Shown here piece by piece: positions 44,429 through 53,900 of a stretch of DNA of 64,000 nucleotides; position 1 is the first letter of the stretch; every line of letters begins with the position of its first letter. Both the position numbers and the translations under genes were made by a program. Location of the stretch: positions 372,001-436,000 of the forward strand of contig CM016926.1 in the NCBI GenBank assembly GCA_006247105.1, written 5' to 3'. Under the pieces are notes generated by a model. The model made no database searches. It worked only from the letters and a program-made list of their open reading frames with translations, and was not told where the DNA came from. The DNA is from Giardia muris (taxonomy: Eukaryota; Fornicata; Diplomonadida; Hexamitidae).

Positions 44429-45238
44429 ATGTGCAGGGTTTTGGTTTTAGGGTTAGATAATGCTGGGAAGACGATGCTATGCCAGAACGTTCTAGGAAGA
44501 CGGAATTACCTATCGACTCAGTCAACCTTTGGAATCAATCAAGACGAGTTCCGAGTAAGAGGGAGTTGTTCGCGGCCTCAAATCTCCATTACTTTGGTCG
44601 ACGTAGGAGGCCATAGTTCCATTCGATCTACATGGCCCAGATTCATCCCTGATGCTTCCGGGATTCTAGTTATCATTCGAGTCAAAGACGTTGAGAGGGT
44701 TACGGAAGCAATTGAAGCATTGAACGCTTGTCAATGTGTTACTAAGCCGCATCTAATCATCATGAATATGGAGAATGATGAGAATGATAGGAAGAATATT
44801 CAAGAAGGTCGGTGGACCTTGCAGAACTTACGACAAACATTATCCCAAGCCTACCCTTCAGCGTTGGCCATCATCCCCGTTGATTGCGGTCTTCGCTTCG
44901 CAAGAAATCAATGCCTGAGACGTAGCTTCTTCGCGTTAGCAATTGAAGCGCAAGAATATCATCGAACTTATTCCACTCAACTCCGACTACGACAGGAAGC
45001 AGGATTAAAGGCTGGGTTACGTTTTGACCTGACCAAACCGCAGCGGGAACGGTCTTTACATGAATTGCATATATGGAATAACGAGGTCGATAGGTGTGCG
45101 ACTATCCTTCGAGAAAAGCGACTTAGGTCCGCCACAAGTGTTAGGGAACACCCCCCTTCGAAAAGGGTTGAGCGCCCAATCACCACGAACAGTTCCCGCG
45201 AGAAATCTCGCTATCTTCTTGTTGATGATTTGAACTAG
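44429..45238 (+). CDS. ARL13-like ARF-family GTPase with C-terminal extension
   Basis: 269 residues. Walker A is GLDNAGKT at 8-15. The interswitch reads LVDVGGHSSIRSTWPRF (57-73): ARL13 proteins have GGxxxIRxxWxxYY, whereas most ARFs have GGQ. The catalytic Gln position is His62. The NKxD box is replaced by NMEND, so guanine recognition is altered. Beyond the G domain (~175 residues) lies a ~95-residue basic helical tail, as in ARL13. No Gly2 myristoylation site or Cys palmitoylation cluster is visible (starts MCRVL, Cys2). Cilia role inferred by analogy. Neighbours include RSPH9 upstream and Cwc2 downstream. Confidence 0.68.
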   Translation: MCRVLVLGLDNAGKTMLCQNVLGRRNYLSTQSTFGINQDEFRVRGSCSRPQISITLVDVGGHSSIRSTWPRFIPDASGILVIIRVKDVERVTEAIEALNACQCVTKPHLIIMNMENDENDRKNIQEGRWTLQNLRQTLSQAYPSALAIIPVDCGLRFARNQCLRRSFFALAIEAQEYHRTYSTQLRLRQEAGLKAGLRFDLTKPQRERSLHELHIWNNEVDRCATILREKRLRSATSVREHPPSKRVERPITTNSSREKSRYLLVDDLN

Positions 45239-45259
45239 TATTTACTTCCTCCTATCCAT

Positions 45260-45835
45260 ATGAGTCTGCCCCCATCACGTCCACAAGACGAGTATAACCT
45301 CTATTATGAGAGTTACAATGGCCGTCCGACACGGAACGAGGCTAGAAATACCGGGTGGGTCTTCGGCTTTGAAGAGGAGACCATGGGGAAACTCCCACCA
45401 ATCTGCTTGGATTATGCCCATGGAACCTGCGATCGTGGTAAGAACTGCATACGGCTTCATAGACTACCAAAGGGAACGGATGAAACCCTTCCACATAGTC
45501 TTGACATATTCGGTCGTCCCCGTCTAGCAATTGGCGATGGAAACACATTCACTGCGGAAAGGAAGACGGTATGGGTTCCCAATGGTCCCAAATGGGTCTT
45601 CACTCTTCTCTCACGTTTAGGACCGGTCGTCGCCATTGATATGCATCAGCACCTTCTGGAATATAACCATCGTATCTATTGCGAGTTCGCCATCGAAGCC
45701 CTTGGACGTCAACCCTTAGCTCGATTAGCCACCTTTCTTGATATGAAATCTGAGTCAACAGATCATTTGCGATTACAATGGTCCATCCAGAACCTTATGA
45801 CAGCCGATAAGGAACATCTTTTGGACCTTTATTGA
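45260..45835 (+). CDS. CWC2: Cwc2/RBM22-like spliceosomal RNA-binding protein
   Basis: 191 residues. A CCCH zinc finger: Cys49-x7-Cys57-x5-Cys63-x3-His67 (ICLDYAHGTCDRGKNCIRLH), as in Cwc2/Ecm2. The following RLPKGTDE ... LDIFGRPRL matches the Cwc2 HLPxxxD ... DxFGR region. An RRM-like fold takes ~100-180 (VWVPNGPKWVFTLLSRLGPVVAIDM ... YCEFAIEALGRQ), with degenerate RNP motifs. Cwc2 is in the NineTeen complex and contacts the U6 snRNA at the active spliceosome core. Yeast Cwc2 is 339 residues; this one lacks the C-terminal part. The stop overlaps the convergent MCRS1-like gene by seven bases. Confidence 0.8.
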   Translation: MSLPPSRPQDEYNLYYESYNGRPTRNEARNTGWVFGFEEETMGKLPPICLDYAHGTCDRGKNCIRLHRLPKGTDETLPHSLDIFGRPRLAIGDGNTFTAERKTVWVPNGPKWVFTLLSRLGPVVAIDMHQHLLEYNHRIYCEFAIEALGRQPLARLATFLDMKSESTDHLRLQWSIQNLMTADKEHLLDLY

Positions 45836-46854
45836 GGAGGTGTGGCTAATGGGAAGAGGATGAAAGGGATCGCGTTGATATAGATTATAAGGCGTGTTTC
45901 CGACGTCACTTGAGCCAAGTCGATCTGGGTTCCTGCTGGAATATCCTGAAGGGTCGTCTCAAAGCCTGCACGATAGATTCCACCCCGTACAGACTGGTCA
46001 TACCCAATATTCATGAGCACCACTGACGGTTCCTTCTCCTTCTCTTCCCTTTCAGTAATTATGACGTGTTGAGGTGCGGCGTCCGGGTCGACCGCCCCAA
46101 CGCATACATCGCACCTTGGAGCACCCCCAATCAGAAGCGGTTGTCGTCGACCCTTTCGATATACGACGGTCTTGATAGGATTGATCAGAACGTACTTGCA
46201 ATCGTTAGATAACGAGGGATTCAGTGTTAGAAGCGTTGAGAACTCAATTTCACCCTCAACGACGAGGGCATCGACTGTCGTTTGTCGAATCAATGTTTGC
46301 TCTTTAGTGGAAGACCCAAAGACCATTGGGATGGATGTAGCGAACCGTGCATAATGAATGTGACTCTTTCGATAGCCTGGACGAAGGGCAGCGTAGGGGA
46401 GGTATGTTGGGGTGGTGGCCGTAGTGGAAGACGTCAAGGTCTTGTTGATGGCCATTGATAAAAGGGCCAAACGTCGAAGAGGATTACTCTCCACACTGAA
46501 GCTCGGGGGTAACCGTAGACGCATTTCCGGCGTCAAGGGAAACGGTTCTGTTTGTTGTAAATGATCAACGCAAGATAAGGCGAGTAGAAGTTGGGACTCA
46601 CCCCAAGTCTTATGGAAGCCTGTGGGAAGAGAGGAATCGGTCCGCACCGATTGGAGATACGTAATGAACGCTGGATTGTATAAAACATTGGCCCAAAGAG
46701 TAGCCACCTCCAATAGAGTATAGGGCCTCGTCAGACGAGTGGAACAGTTCAGGAGGGCAAGCTCGACGTCCTCGACGGCTAGGATCTCGTTGATGAGGGT
46801 GTATGCGTCCTTAAGGGCGATTGGAGGCTCAGGAGCTGAAACTGTCTCGTGCAT
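45829..46854 (-). CDS. MCRS1-like protein with FHA-like domain
   Basis: 341 residues, ATG at 46852-46854. An N-terminal helical region (TLLEVATLWANVLYNPAFITYL) recalls the MCRS_N segment with its RWxxLLYDP. The C-terminal ~125 residues are FHA-like: PLLIGGAPRCDVCVGAVDPDAAPQHVII (compare GRxxxxDVDLxLEGPxxxISRxQxxI), then VVLMNIGYDQSVRGGIYRAG, and a final LIIYINAIPFIL. MCRS1 acts in chromatin complexes (INO80/NSL) and at centrosomes. The Arg/Ser pThr-binding loop of FHA is not well kept. Divergent from the 759-residue gene, 12 bp between ATGs. Confidence 0.55.
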   Translation of the reverse strand: MHETVSAPEPPIALKDAYTLINEILAVEDVELALLNCSTRLTRPYTLLEVATLWANVLYNPAFITYLQSVRTDSSLPTGFHKTWGESQLLLALSCVDHLQQTEPFPLTPEMRLRLPPSFSVESNPLRRLALLSMAINKTLTSSTTATTPTYLPYAALRPGYRKSHIHYARFATSIPMVFGSSTKEQTLIRQTTVDALVVEGEIEFSTLLTLNPSLSNDCKYVLINPIKTVVYRKGRRQPLLIGGAPRCDVCVGAVDPDAAPQHVIITEREEKEKEPSVVLMNIGYDQSVRGGIYRAGFETTLQDIPAGTQIDLAQVTSETRLIIYINAIPFILFPLATPPQ

Positions 46855-46866
46855 TATTAAAACGTC
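46855..46866. promoter_or_regulatory. Shared start region of a divergent pair
   Basis: 12 bp (TATTAAAACGTC) between the ATGs of the MCRS1-like and the 759-residue gene. A/T-rich centre. Confidence 0.45.
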
Positions 46867-49146
46867 ATGAACCCTTTATATGAGGACTTTCGTGGACATC
46901 GTGCAGCCTCATCAAGCGTCTGGGCCATCGCCTCCGAGAAGATGGCGGGGAAGACCCAGGTCCGGCGAGCGAAGTTCTTCGCCACCCTCTTCCACGTCAA
47001 CTTCTCCTTCATTGGGATCTACACGACGGACTGGCCCGTCCTGGGCGGCTGCTACGCTGACCTCTACGCCATCCTCCACGGGGTCGTCCATTACGGCGGC
47101 TTCTTCGTCATCATTTCTAACCCTGATGTGCCGGTGACACAATTATCACAATATGGTTCCATTTCCCCCTCACTCTTAGCGTTGGCCGAGCAAGGTGCTG
47201 ACGTGACCAAGTTGAGGGGGACACTACGAGACGTCTTTGTGCTCCTTGGTTGGCCCGCCGCAGAGCTTGAAGCTGCTCAAGCGTTTAAGAACGCCTTTGT
47301 GGATGTTTATGTAAGATATTTATTAGCGTATGAACAATTGCTCTTCACAGGTGGGCGTCTAAGTAACCGTATCCTCAAGCTTATTCGCGATGCATGGCAA
47401 GGTGCTTTCATGAGGCCATATATCGGATCGAATCGTGGCGCAGATGCTATGAGATTCGTTGCCGATGCTGTGGAAGAACCTGATGAACCAGAGGAGAGTG
47501 TTGATTCCTCAGAAGCCGGGGAACCTTCTACAAAGATGGATCAGAACAAACCAGATGAACCCGATGTACTTTCCGAGAAACCAGCAACGACTGTTCCAGT
47601 TGAGGAATACCTCTCCCCAGGTGAGGATGATGCCTCTCCCTTTGCTTGTATCTTTACCCCATCTGCAGATGCATCAATGCCCGTCACTAATTATAACCGT
47701 ACAGGCCATCACCTCAATCAAATAACGGCTCAACCTCATTATAACTTCGGAAGAAGCCGATTCATAACGTACGATGACTCAAACCCCCCAATGACGGATA
47801 TGACACCAATCAAGTCGCGAGTTCTTTATCGTAAGAAGGATTTATGCTTCTATTGGGATCGTTCCGTCAAAGAGTATATGGATGCTCCTTTAACCTCAAT
47901 CTTGGGCCGTACTTTTGTCACAGACCCAGTACGAGCACTCATGTATTCCTCATTGCCTCCAGGGACCTATCCTGCGGTCAGACAACCGGCCTTTGGAGAA
48001 CGAGATCTCTTTGGTCCGGTCGTTGATGAAACGCATCTTGCACACTATGTCTTTGAACGTGTCTTGCAACTACAAGATTTGATAACATCTGCTGTCATTG
48101 GGAGTGGGAAGGGGAAAGAGGGCTTGAAAGTACTAGCCAAACAGCTAGAAATTGGGCTTCTAGACATATATAATGCAAGTCTATGTGATAACGGACAAGC
48201 TCTTCATGGCTTCAAGATCCTTCTACAAGATGCCCATTGTTTATCTTTGCTTTATTCGATCGCCTCGGATAATCTTGGTCCGCTTTATGCAAGCCGTGAA
48301 GCTCTTCGTACCACTAGTCTACATGAGTTATTAGCTGGGGAATGGCATATCTATCATAACATCATTCTTTATGCGGTGCAGCTTCTAACACCATGTTTGC
48401 CTTACCTTGGCCTTTGGACAAAACCTGATGATCCTGGTAACATCTGGTTCACATTATCAAGCGAGTTATCGGGTAATTATGGGGCGATGGTTGAGCACTT
48501 GCTTTCCCTCAAAGGAACTCGAATCATTGAGGCAATGGTTTTACTCCTTTCACATACTGTCCATCGACAGTTCTTCTCGGATAATAGCCCCTTCATATTC
48601 TCCTTTTTACAACGGCGTCCAGACCTTGTAATCATCCTTTCAGCTGTTATTTGGGATGGTCTGCCCTCAGCCCCACCTCTTCTTCATGCCATTGATGCAC
48701 TTGCCATCGAGGGGCAATCTCTTGTAGATAAACACCGTGATGACATCAAAGTTGTACGACATCGTTTCAATCGGACTCGGCTCGGAAACCTTCTTGCTCG
48801 GAAGTCATATCTCATACATTGTGCACTCATCTTATATCGAGTCCTCATCGGGAACCGCTATGTCACAGGGATCATGTTGACAACTCTGGAAAGCTTCCTT
48901 CATGAATCCTTAATGCGCATTAGTAAGCCTGCACTCGCAGAAGATGCCTCCGAACCTTGGAGACTCTACTGCGAGTATTTAAGCGCCTGCGTCCATGCAG
49001 TAATCGATATTATCGGCCCCCTCCTCCAGATGAGCGGGACATCCGAACTGCATGTCCTCCTTTTGAGTTTACTCGAGGATTGTTCAACCCTTCCCGAAGA
49101 CATTTCCATCCTCATTCATCGAGCACTTGGACTCGTCCCCTTCTAG
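46867..49146 (+). CDS. Large protein of unknown function, 759 residues
   Basis: Not recognised. ATG at 46867. N-terminal ~200 residues: Phe/Tyr/Leu-rich helices (FFATLFHVNFSFIGIYTT). Residues ~200-260 are acidic and disordered (EPDEPEESVDSSEAG). The remaining ~450 residues are alpha-helical and Leu-rich, with a LPYLGLWTKPDD motif and long helices near 380-755. No catalytic motif or Cys cluster and no clear membrane span. The helical, hydrophobic makeup would fit a scaffold such as a gamma-tubulin ring or trafficking subunit, but I see no matching signature. The first 100 codons are GC-rich relative to the AT-richer remainder, so the start was accepted because the ATG sits directly after an A-run. 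Confidence 0.65.
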   Translation: MNPLYEDFRGHRAASSSVWAIASEKMAGKTQVRRAKFFATLFHVNFSFIGIYTTDWPVLGGCYADLYAILHGVVHYGGFFVIISNPDVPVTQLSQYGSISPSLLALAEQGADVTKLRGTLRDVFVLLGWPAAELEAAQAFKNAFVDVYVRYLLAYEQLLFTGGRLSNRILKLIRDAWQGAFMRPYIGSNRGADAMRFVADAVEEPDEPEESVDSSEAGEPSTKMDQNKPDEPDVLSEKPATTVPVEEYLSPGEDDASPFACIFTPSADASMPVTNYNRTGHHLNQITAQPHYNFGRSRFITYDDSNPPMTDMTPIKSRVLYRKKDLCFYWDRSVKEYMDAPLTSILGRTFVTDPVRALMYSSLPPGTYPAVRQPAFGERDLFGPVVDETHLAHYVFERVLQLQDLITSAVIGSGKGKEGLKVLAKQLEIGLLDIYNASLCDNGQALHGFKILLQDAHCLSLLYSIASDNLGPLYASREALRTTSLHELLAGEWHIYHNIILYAVQLLTPCLPYLGLWTKPDDPGNIWFTLSSELSGNYGAMVEHLLSLKGTRIIEAMVLLLSHTVHRQFFSDNSPFIFSFLQRRPDLVIILSAVIWDGLPSAPPLLHAIDALAIEGQSLVDKHRDDIKVVRHRFNRTRLGNLLARKSYLIHCALILYRVLIGNRYVTGIMLTTLESFLHESLMRISKPALAEDASEPWRLYCEYLSACVHAVIDIIGPLLQMSGTSELHVLLLSLLEDCSTLPEDISILIHRALGLVPF

Positions 49147-49149
49147 TCC

Positions 49150-50550
49150 TTATACGTGCACCGCCTCAAACGCGAGGGCTAACGCGATCGTCCTACCAGT
49201 TTGACGGATAAGTACCTGACCTGTTGCACATAGGATGAGAGCATTATGGAATGTACAAGCGGCCTCCTTCTTTCGAGGAGCAAGTTCCTCAATACGAGCA
49301 AAGGTAGGGGTTAACCGTTGAAGGAGGTCTGCACCAAGTTCAGTGTATCGGGTTGGGGTATCTTTTTCGACATCAAGATTGGCAAGCTCCAAAGGAGGAG
49401 ATGATGGACATGCGTCTGCATAGTCAAGGGCTGAGGCTCCAAAGTATCCACCATCATCTCTATTATGTTCAACAACACTAGTCATCATTGTTCGAGGTAA
49501 TTCGACCCTTTCTTCGGCGGCTACCACCTCTGCGAATTGCGGGCATGTATATGGGGAATGAAGGGTGATTCCCACGCTATCCGACATGTGGATCGCTTGA
49601 AGAGCCTCATCAAGGGTCAGCTCGAACCGTGTATTGGAACTCTCATCTCGTTGTGGTAAGGTATCTGTCTGAGGTTCTCTATCAATGAGGAAGGTTGGAA
49701 TGAGAGTCCGACCCTTTTGTGACGGCTTTCGTTCCCTACGTGGTGGAAGATTCTTAGGAGCGCTTACATCTATGATGTTATGAATGGCGTCCATGGGCAT
49801 CTCCGATACTGACGAGGCTCCCAAAACCGTTGATGGGACCAGCTTCTCAATATCGAATGCGTGGCTTTCACCAAACGTGGAAGCGAGGGCAAGAGGAATG
49901 GAACCTCTTTGGATGCTTGTACGACCATCGTCCACAAGCGCACTGGAGGCCGCACGTAATGCCAGGTCGGGGTCGTTATCCACGTTCCCAGCTGATAACA
50001 TCAACGATGGGTCTAGTCTATCATCCTCCTCAAGAAGGGCTGCGAGTCCGTCGTCATGAAACGGATTGGGTCCGTCTTCTCCTGCCCCATGTTCATGCAG
50101 TAGGGTACCGGCGAGAGTGCTGGACAGTATATCTCCGGCTCCCGTATGATGCACTTCTCCGGTCCCATACAGCGTGATGCTCGCCCGAATGGGAGGCATG
50201 GCGGTGCTGTCCCGTAGGTGTGCAAGTGCGGGTTCTGCTAAGGCGCTATCATCCATCAACCTGCGTTTCCGCGGAGGTCGCGGGACGTCAGTCGAAGGTT
50301 CGACACGGGTCTCTGCGCGCCAGAGCAGGAGTCGTTGTGCATCTTGAAGGAGCTGTGCTGCCTTTGCGGCATGGATGCGTGACGTTCCGATGAGCATGAC
50401 CGCCAATTGCCGTAGCTGCTCGTCATCGAGGAGAAGGAGCTGGGCGACTAGGTCACCGATGCTCCCCTGTGTGCGTGCGCGTCCGGCACGCCCGGCGCAT
50501 CCAAGGGTCCAGGCCTCCGACGATAGGGGGTTGTCGACGTGGAAGAACAT
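49150..50550 (-). CDS. RAD21: Kleisin (Rad21/Scc1/Rec8-like cohesin subunit)
   Basis: 466 residues from the ATG at 50548-50550; an ATG at 50620-50622 would add 24 residues but departs from the family start. The N-terminus reads MFFHVD ... WTLG ... LLDDEQLRQLAVMLIGTSRIHAAKAAQLLQDAQ, like MFYSxxxLSKxGxLAxxWLA ... LALRxSGxLLLGVVRIYSRKAxYLL of Rad21/Rec8 N-domains. The C-terminal ~55 residues (EELAPRKKEAACTFHNALILC) follow the winged-helix KEAAxxFYxLLVL of the same family. The middle is disordered and Asp/Ser/Pro-rich, with possible cleavage or phosphorylation sites. It would bridge the SMC1 and SMC3 heads. Rec8 versus Rad21 is not decided. Confidence 0.78.
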   Translation of the reverse strand: MFFHVDNPLSSEAWTLGCAGRAGRARTQGSIGDLVAQLLLLDDEQLRQLAVMLIGTSRIHAAKAAQLLQDAQRLLLWRAETRVEPSTDVPRPPRKRRLMDDSALAEPALAHLRDSTAMPPIRASITLYGTGEVHHTGAGDILSSTLAGTLLHEHGAGEDGPNPFHDDGLAALLEEDDRLDPSLMLSAGNVDNDPDLALRAASSALVDDGRTSIQRGSIPLALASTFGESHAFDIEKLVPSTVLGASSVSEMPMDAIHNIIDVSAPKNLPPRRERKPSQKGRTLIPTFLIDREPQTDTLPQRDESSNTRFELTLDEALQAIHMSDSVGITLHSPYTCPQFAEVVAAEERVELPRTMMTSVVEHNRDDGGYFGASALDYADACPSSPPLELANLDVEKDTPTRYTELGADLLQRLTPTFARIEELAPRKKEAACTFHNALILCATGQVLIRQTGRTIALALAFEAVHV

Positions 50551-50554
50551 TTTG
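50551..50554. promoter_or_regulatory. Shared start region, 4 bp
   Basis: TTTG is all that separates the kleisin ATG and the ATG of the 55-residue ORF. If both start here there is no room for a conventional leader or promoter, so transcription must start inside the opposite coding region. Confidence 0.35.
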
Positions 50555-50722
50555 ATGAAGTACCTCATTGAGCTCTGCATTGCAGGGGGCATCGTTGGGG
50601 CGTCGGTGCTCTCCGCGAGCATCTACTATGGGGTGAAGGCCGCACGGAAGCGCGCAAAGAGTCGGGAGAAGGCCGGCACCGAGACGGAAGCTATGACCCT
50701 CCTTGGAGATGGGCTAGCATGA
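50555..50722 (+). CDS. Candidate small membrane protein, 55 residues
   Basis: MKYLIELCIAGGIVGASVLSASIYYGVKAARKRAK: a single hydrophobic segment of ~20 residues followed by a positive stretch and a polar tail (TETEAMTLLGDGLA). It resembles a signal-anchor or small ER protein. It sits divergent to kleisin with four bases between the ATGs. Because it is short and cannot be checked against relatives, it may be chance: the ORF lies mostly in the gap between kleisin and the ankyrin gene, and only low support exists. Confidence 0.35.
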   Translation: MKYLIELCIAGGIVGASVLSASIYYGVKAARKRAKSREKAGTETEAMTLLGDGLA

Positions 50723-50951
50723 GTGGGGACCGACGATGCTACTAGGTGAGTGAATACACGGTTCGTAGGTGCCGCAAGGGTTGGCTCGCTAGCCCTAACA
50801 CGGCCTACTGCTGGGGGGCTCACAGGGGGCTCGGTATCGGAAGGTCAGCAATGCGTCTGTTAGTGGGCCTAGCGCTCCCTCTTGCTGCCACCCAGAAAAG
50901 TGCTCGGGTTTAACAGGTAATGAATGGAGGGGTATGAAACTAAAACAGCAA

Positions 50952-53900
50952 ATGGGTGATGAGGCCTGGTTCATGGCAGCGCGTACCGGGAACCTCAGCC
51001 ACATTCGGCAGCATTTCCGGCGCTTCCGGCGGCGGCAAGATCGGGCGGGGTGCACGGCGCTGATGCACGCCGCCTGGAACGAGCATGTCGACGTCGCTCG
51101 CTTCCTTTCCAAGTACGAGGCGACCCTCCGGAACTCCGCCGGGTACACGGCGCTCATGCTCGCGGTCCGCCGAGAGGACGGGATCTCTTACATCTCCGGC
51201 CCGGATGCAGACTCGATACGAACCTCCCGCATTGATAAGTGTTGTGACATTCATGCGCGTTTGCAAAAGCAAGGCGAGATAATCCAGATCCTGGCACCCC
51301 TTGAGAGCTCCATCACACTCGATGACGGCCGAACGGCACTTCTCATCGCCGCGGAACAAGGAAATAGTGAAGCGGTTACAGCGCTTCTTCATAACCGGCA
51401 GGAACTCCGTCTACCGCGTGATTGGTCCCCTCTGATGTATGCATGCCTTCTTGGCGACTTCAATACCTTCCGGAACGAGCTGGATCGGTGCCGGGGTATG
51501 AGGACGAAACGTAAGCAGACTGCTCTAATGTTTGCGGCGACGATGGGGTACGAGAGTATGGTCAAGGCCTTGATTCCACATGAGGCTGGGCGCCAGGATT
51601 ATAAGCTCAGAACGGCTTTGATTTTTGCCGCTCGGAATGGGCATGAAACCGTTGTCGTCAGACTCATGCACCGTGAGAAACGCCTTGGAGACTCGGCTGG
51701 TAGGACTGCGCTGATGTACAGTGTCCTGATCCGGAACGCCGAGATTGCTGCCGCCTTGGCCTCGTATGAGGCGACGATGCAGGACACGCATGGGATGACC
51801 GCCCTCTGCTATGCCGGGATGACGGGGTGCGTGCGCTGCGTCGAGCTCCTTAAGGATTCCGAGCAGGATATTGTTGACAATGATCGAATGACGCCGTTGA
51901 TGTACGCGGCAATCTACAACCACTCCGACGCCGCTCGTCTCCTAGCATGCCAAAGGGGGCGGGTTGATAAGGATGGGCTCACAGCACTGATGTATTCCGG
52001 AATGTTTGATAATGTTCCTGTAGCCGAGGAGCTACTTGAGACGGAGAAGGGAATAACCGACTCCCATGGGAAAACCGCCCTGCATTACGCGGTACAGACC
52101 CGGAGCCGAAACATGGTCCGGCTACTCGCCCCTTACGAGTCAAACGCCGCGGATTCCCATTCCCATACACCTCTCTATTACGCCTTGAGGGACAACCAAG
52201 TTGATCTCGCGAAAAATATTGTCGAGTATAACACCGTCCTGGATATCCCCTCCACGTGGACCCGCTTGATGCTTGCCGTCGTACGTAATGATCCAACAGA
52301 GGCGAACCGCTTGCTGGGGGAGGAGGCTTGCAAGAAGACGGATGATGGGTATACGGCGTTGATTCTGGCCGCGCGTTATGGCTGTCTTACGACTGCCAAG
52401 TTGCTATTGGGACGAGAGGGACGCCTCTGTGATAACCGAGGTTGGACGGCGCTCATGCATGCGGCCGCGGCCCCAGACCGTTCTTTATGCGTCGAGCTTC
52501 TGATGCAACGGGAAATGCATATGACGACCAGTACGGGGATTACGGCGACAATGTTGGCGGCTCGTTACGGGCGAGCCGAGAATCTTCGAATCCTCCTTTC
52601 CAACGTGACAGGTTGGCGTCGTGAGACGTCCATCCTTGACCCAGTGTCGGAGTCTGCTTCATGCTCGACTCGGCCATGCCTCCCGTTGTCTACGAGCCCC
52701 ACCTCGACGACCCCAGGCACGATTCGGTATGCGAAGACGGCTGGTGCAAAGACCCTGGGAGAAGGAGCCGATGGGTCAGCATCACGGAGCACTCCTAGTC
52801 ACATTGCGTCATCGAGCTGGTCTCCTGGAACTGGCCTTTCGAATGTAGTTGATGACACGACCACACTAGATCTATCGGGATCCGAGTTACGGATGGTAGA
52901 TTCCCACGGAAGAACGGCCCTCATGCATGCCGCAAAGTATGGACATGAGGAGGCTGCGCTTCTTCTCATCCCTTATGAGAAGGGAAGGTATACTCCCGAT
53001 GGGGAGTCGGCGCTATCCTTAGCGGAACGGTATGGGCATAAGGGACTTGTTGAGATTCTTTCCCGTTATGAGAAGCTGAGGGAATTGACGTCAGAGTCCG
53101 GTCTTACAGACCGTCCGACCCCACCCGTATATACTGACCCTACACCTTCAGCACACTCGAACCAGCCATCTCAATATGTAAGACTGGATGGGTGCGTCGA
53201 TCATGAGGCGCCCCTTCCAGACGTCCTTGAGGATGGGCTCTTCCTTGATCAGGACTTTCACGGCTATAGTCAGTCTGGGTGTGCCCCAGCCTTCCCCAGT
53301 GGAGACCCGCAGACATGCTTTACCTTCGAGGAGTCGATATCTCCGTATCAGGGCCAGTCTCCATGCAGCCCTTCTTACCCCAATACCTATCAATATCAAA
53401 CACCGTTCGCACCGCCCCCGCTTCCAACTGGGATGGAGCTGAGCAATCTTGGACAAGCCGCCCTTATTGCCCTCACCCAGTATCCGCTTATCCAGAAGCT
53501 GTGCCGAGACGTTGAAGAGTTGAAGAATGCGACCATCGATCCCACGACGCAGGCGGTTAGGCGGCGGCGGTTTTCAGTATGTCAGCAGATGTCTCGGTCG
53601 CCATCTGTGATCACCTGGAATGGGATGCATGGCCCCTCCCGCCACCCCACAGACTCCTTCGATGGGATGCATGAGCCCAGTACGAGCGATTCCGTTAATT
53701 ATACCCATAGCATATCGACGGCCTTGTACACTCAGCCCCCCGTTTACTCGTCACTTGGGGTGACCCCTCCGTCCTTCTCCACGCCCACCACATCTCTTTT
53801 CGGAGGCGATTACCGCTCGACATCCGGTTGTGATTTACTCCCGAACAATACCTGCGTGGAGCCATGCCTTCACATGTTTTACTCGGCACCCGGGTCCTTG

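Noticed and set aside
46867..49146. Gamma-tubulin complex component as a firm call for the 759-residue protein
   Set aside because: Only overall helix-rich makeup fits; no GRIP-motif-like residues were seen.
50551..50622. Kleisin start at the upstream ATG 50620-50622
   Set aside because: The family begins MF(F/Y)xx, matching the ATG at 50548-50550; the upstream 24 residues look unlike it. The upstream start remains possible.
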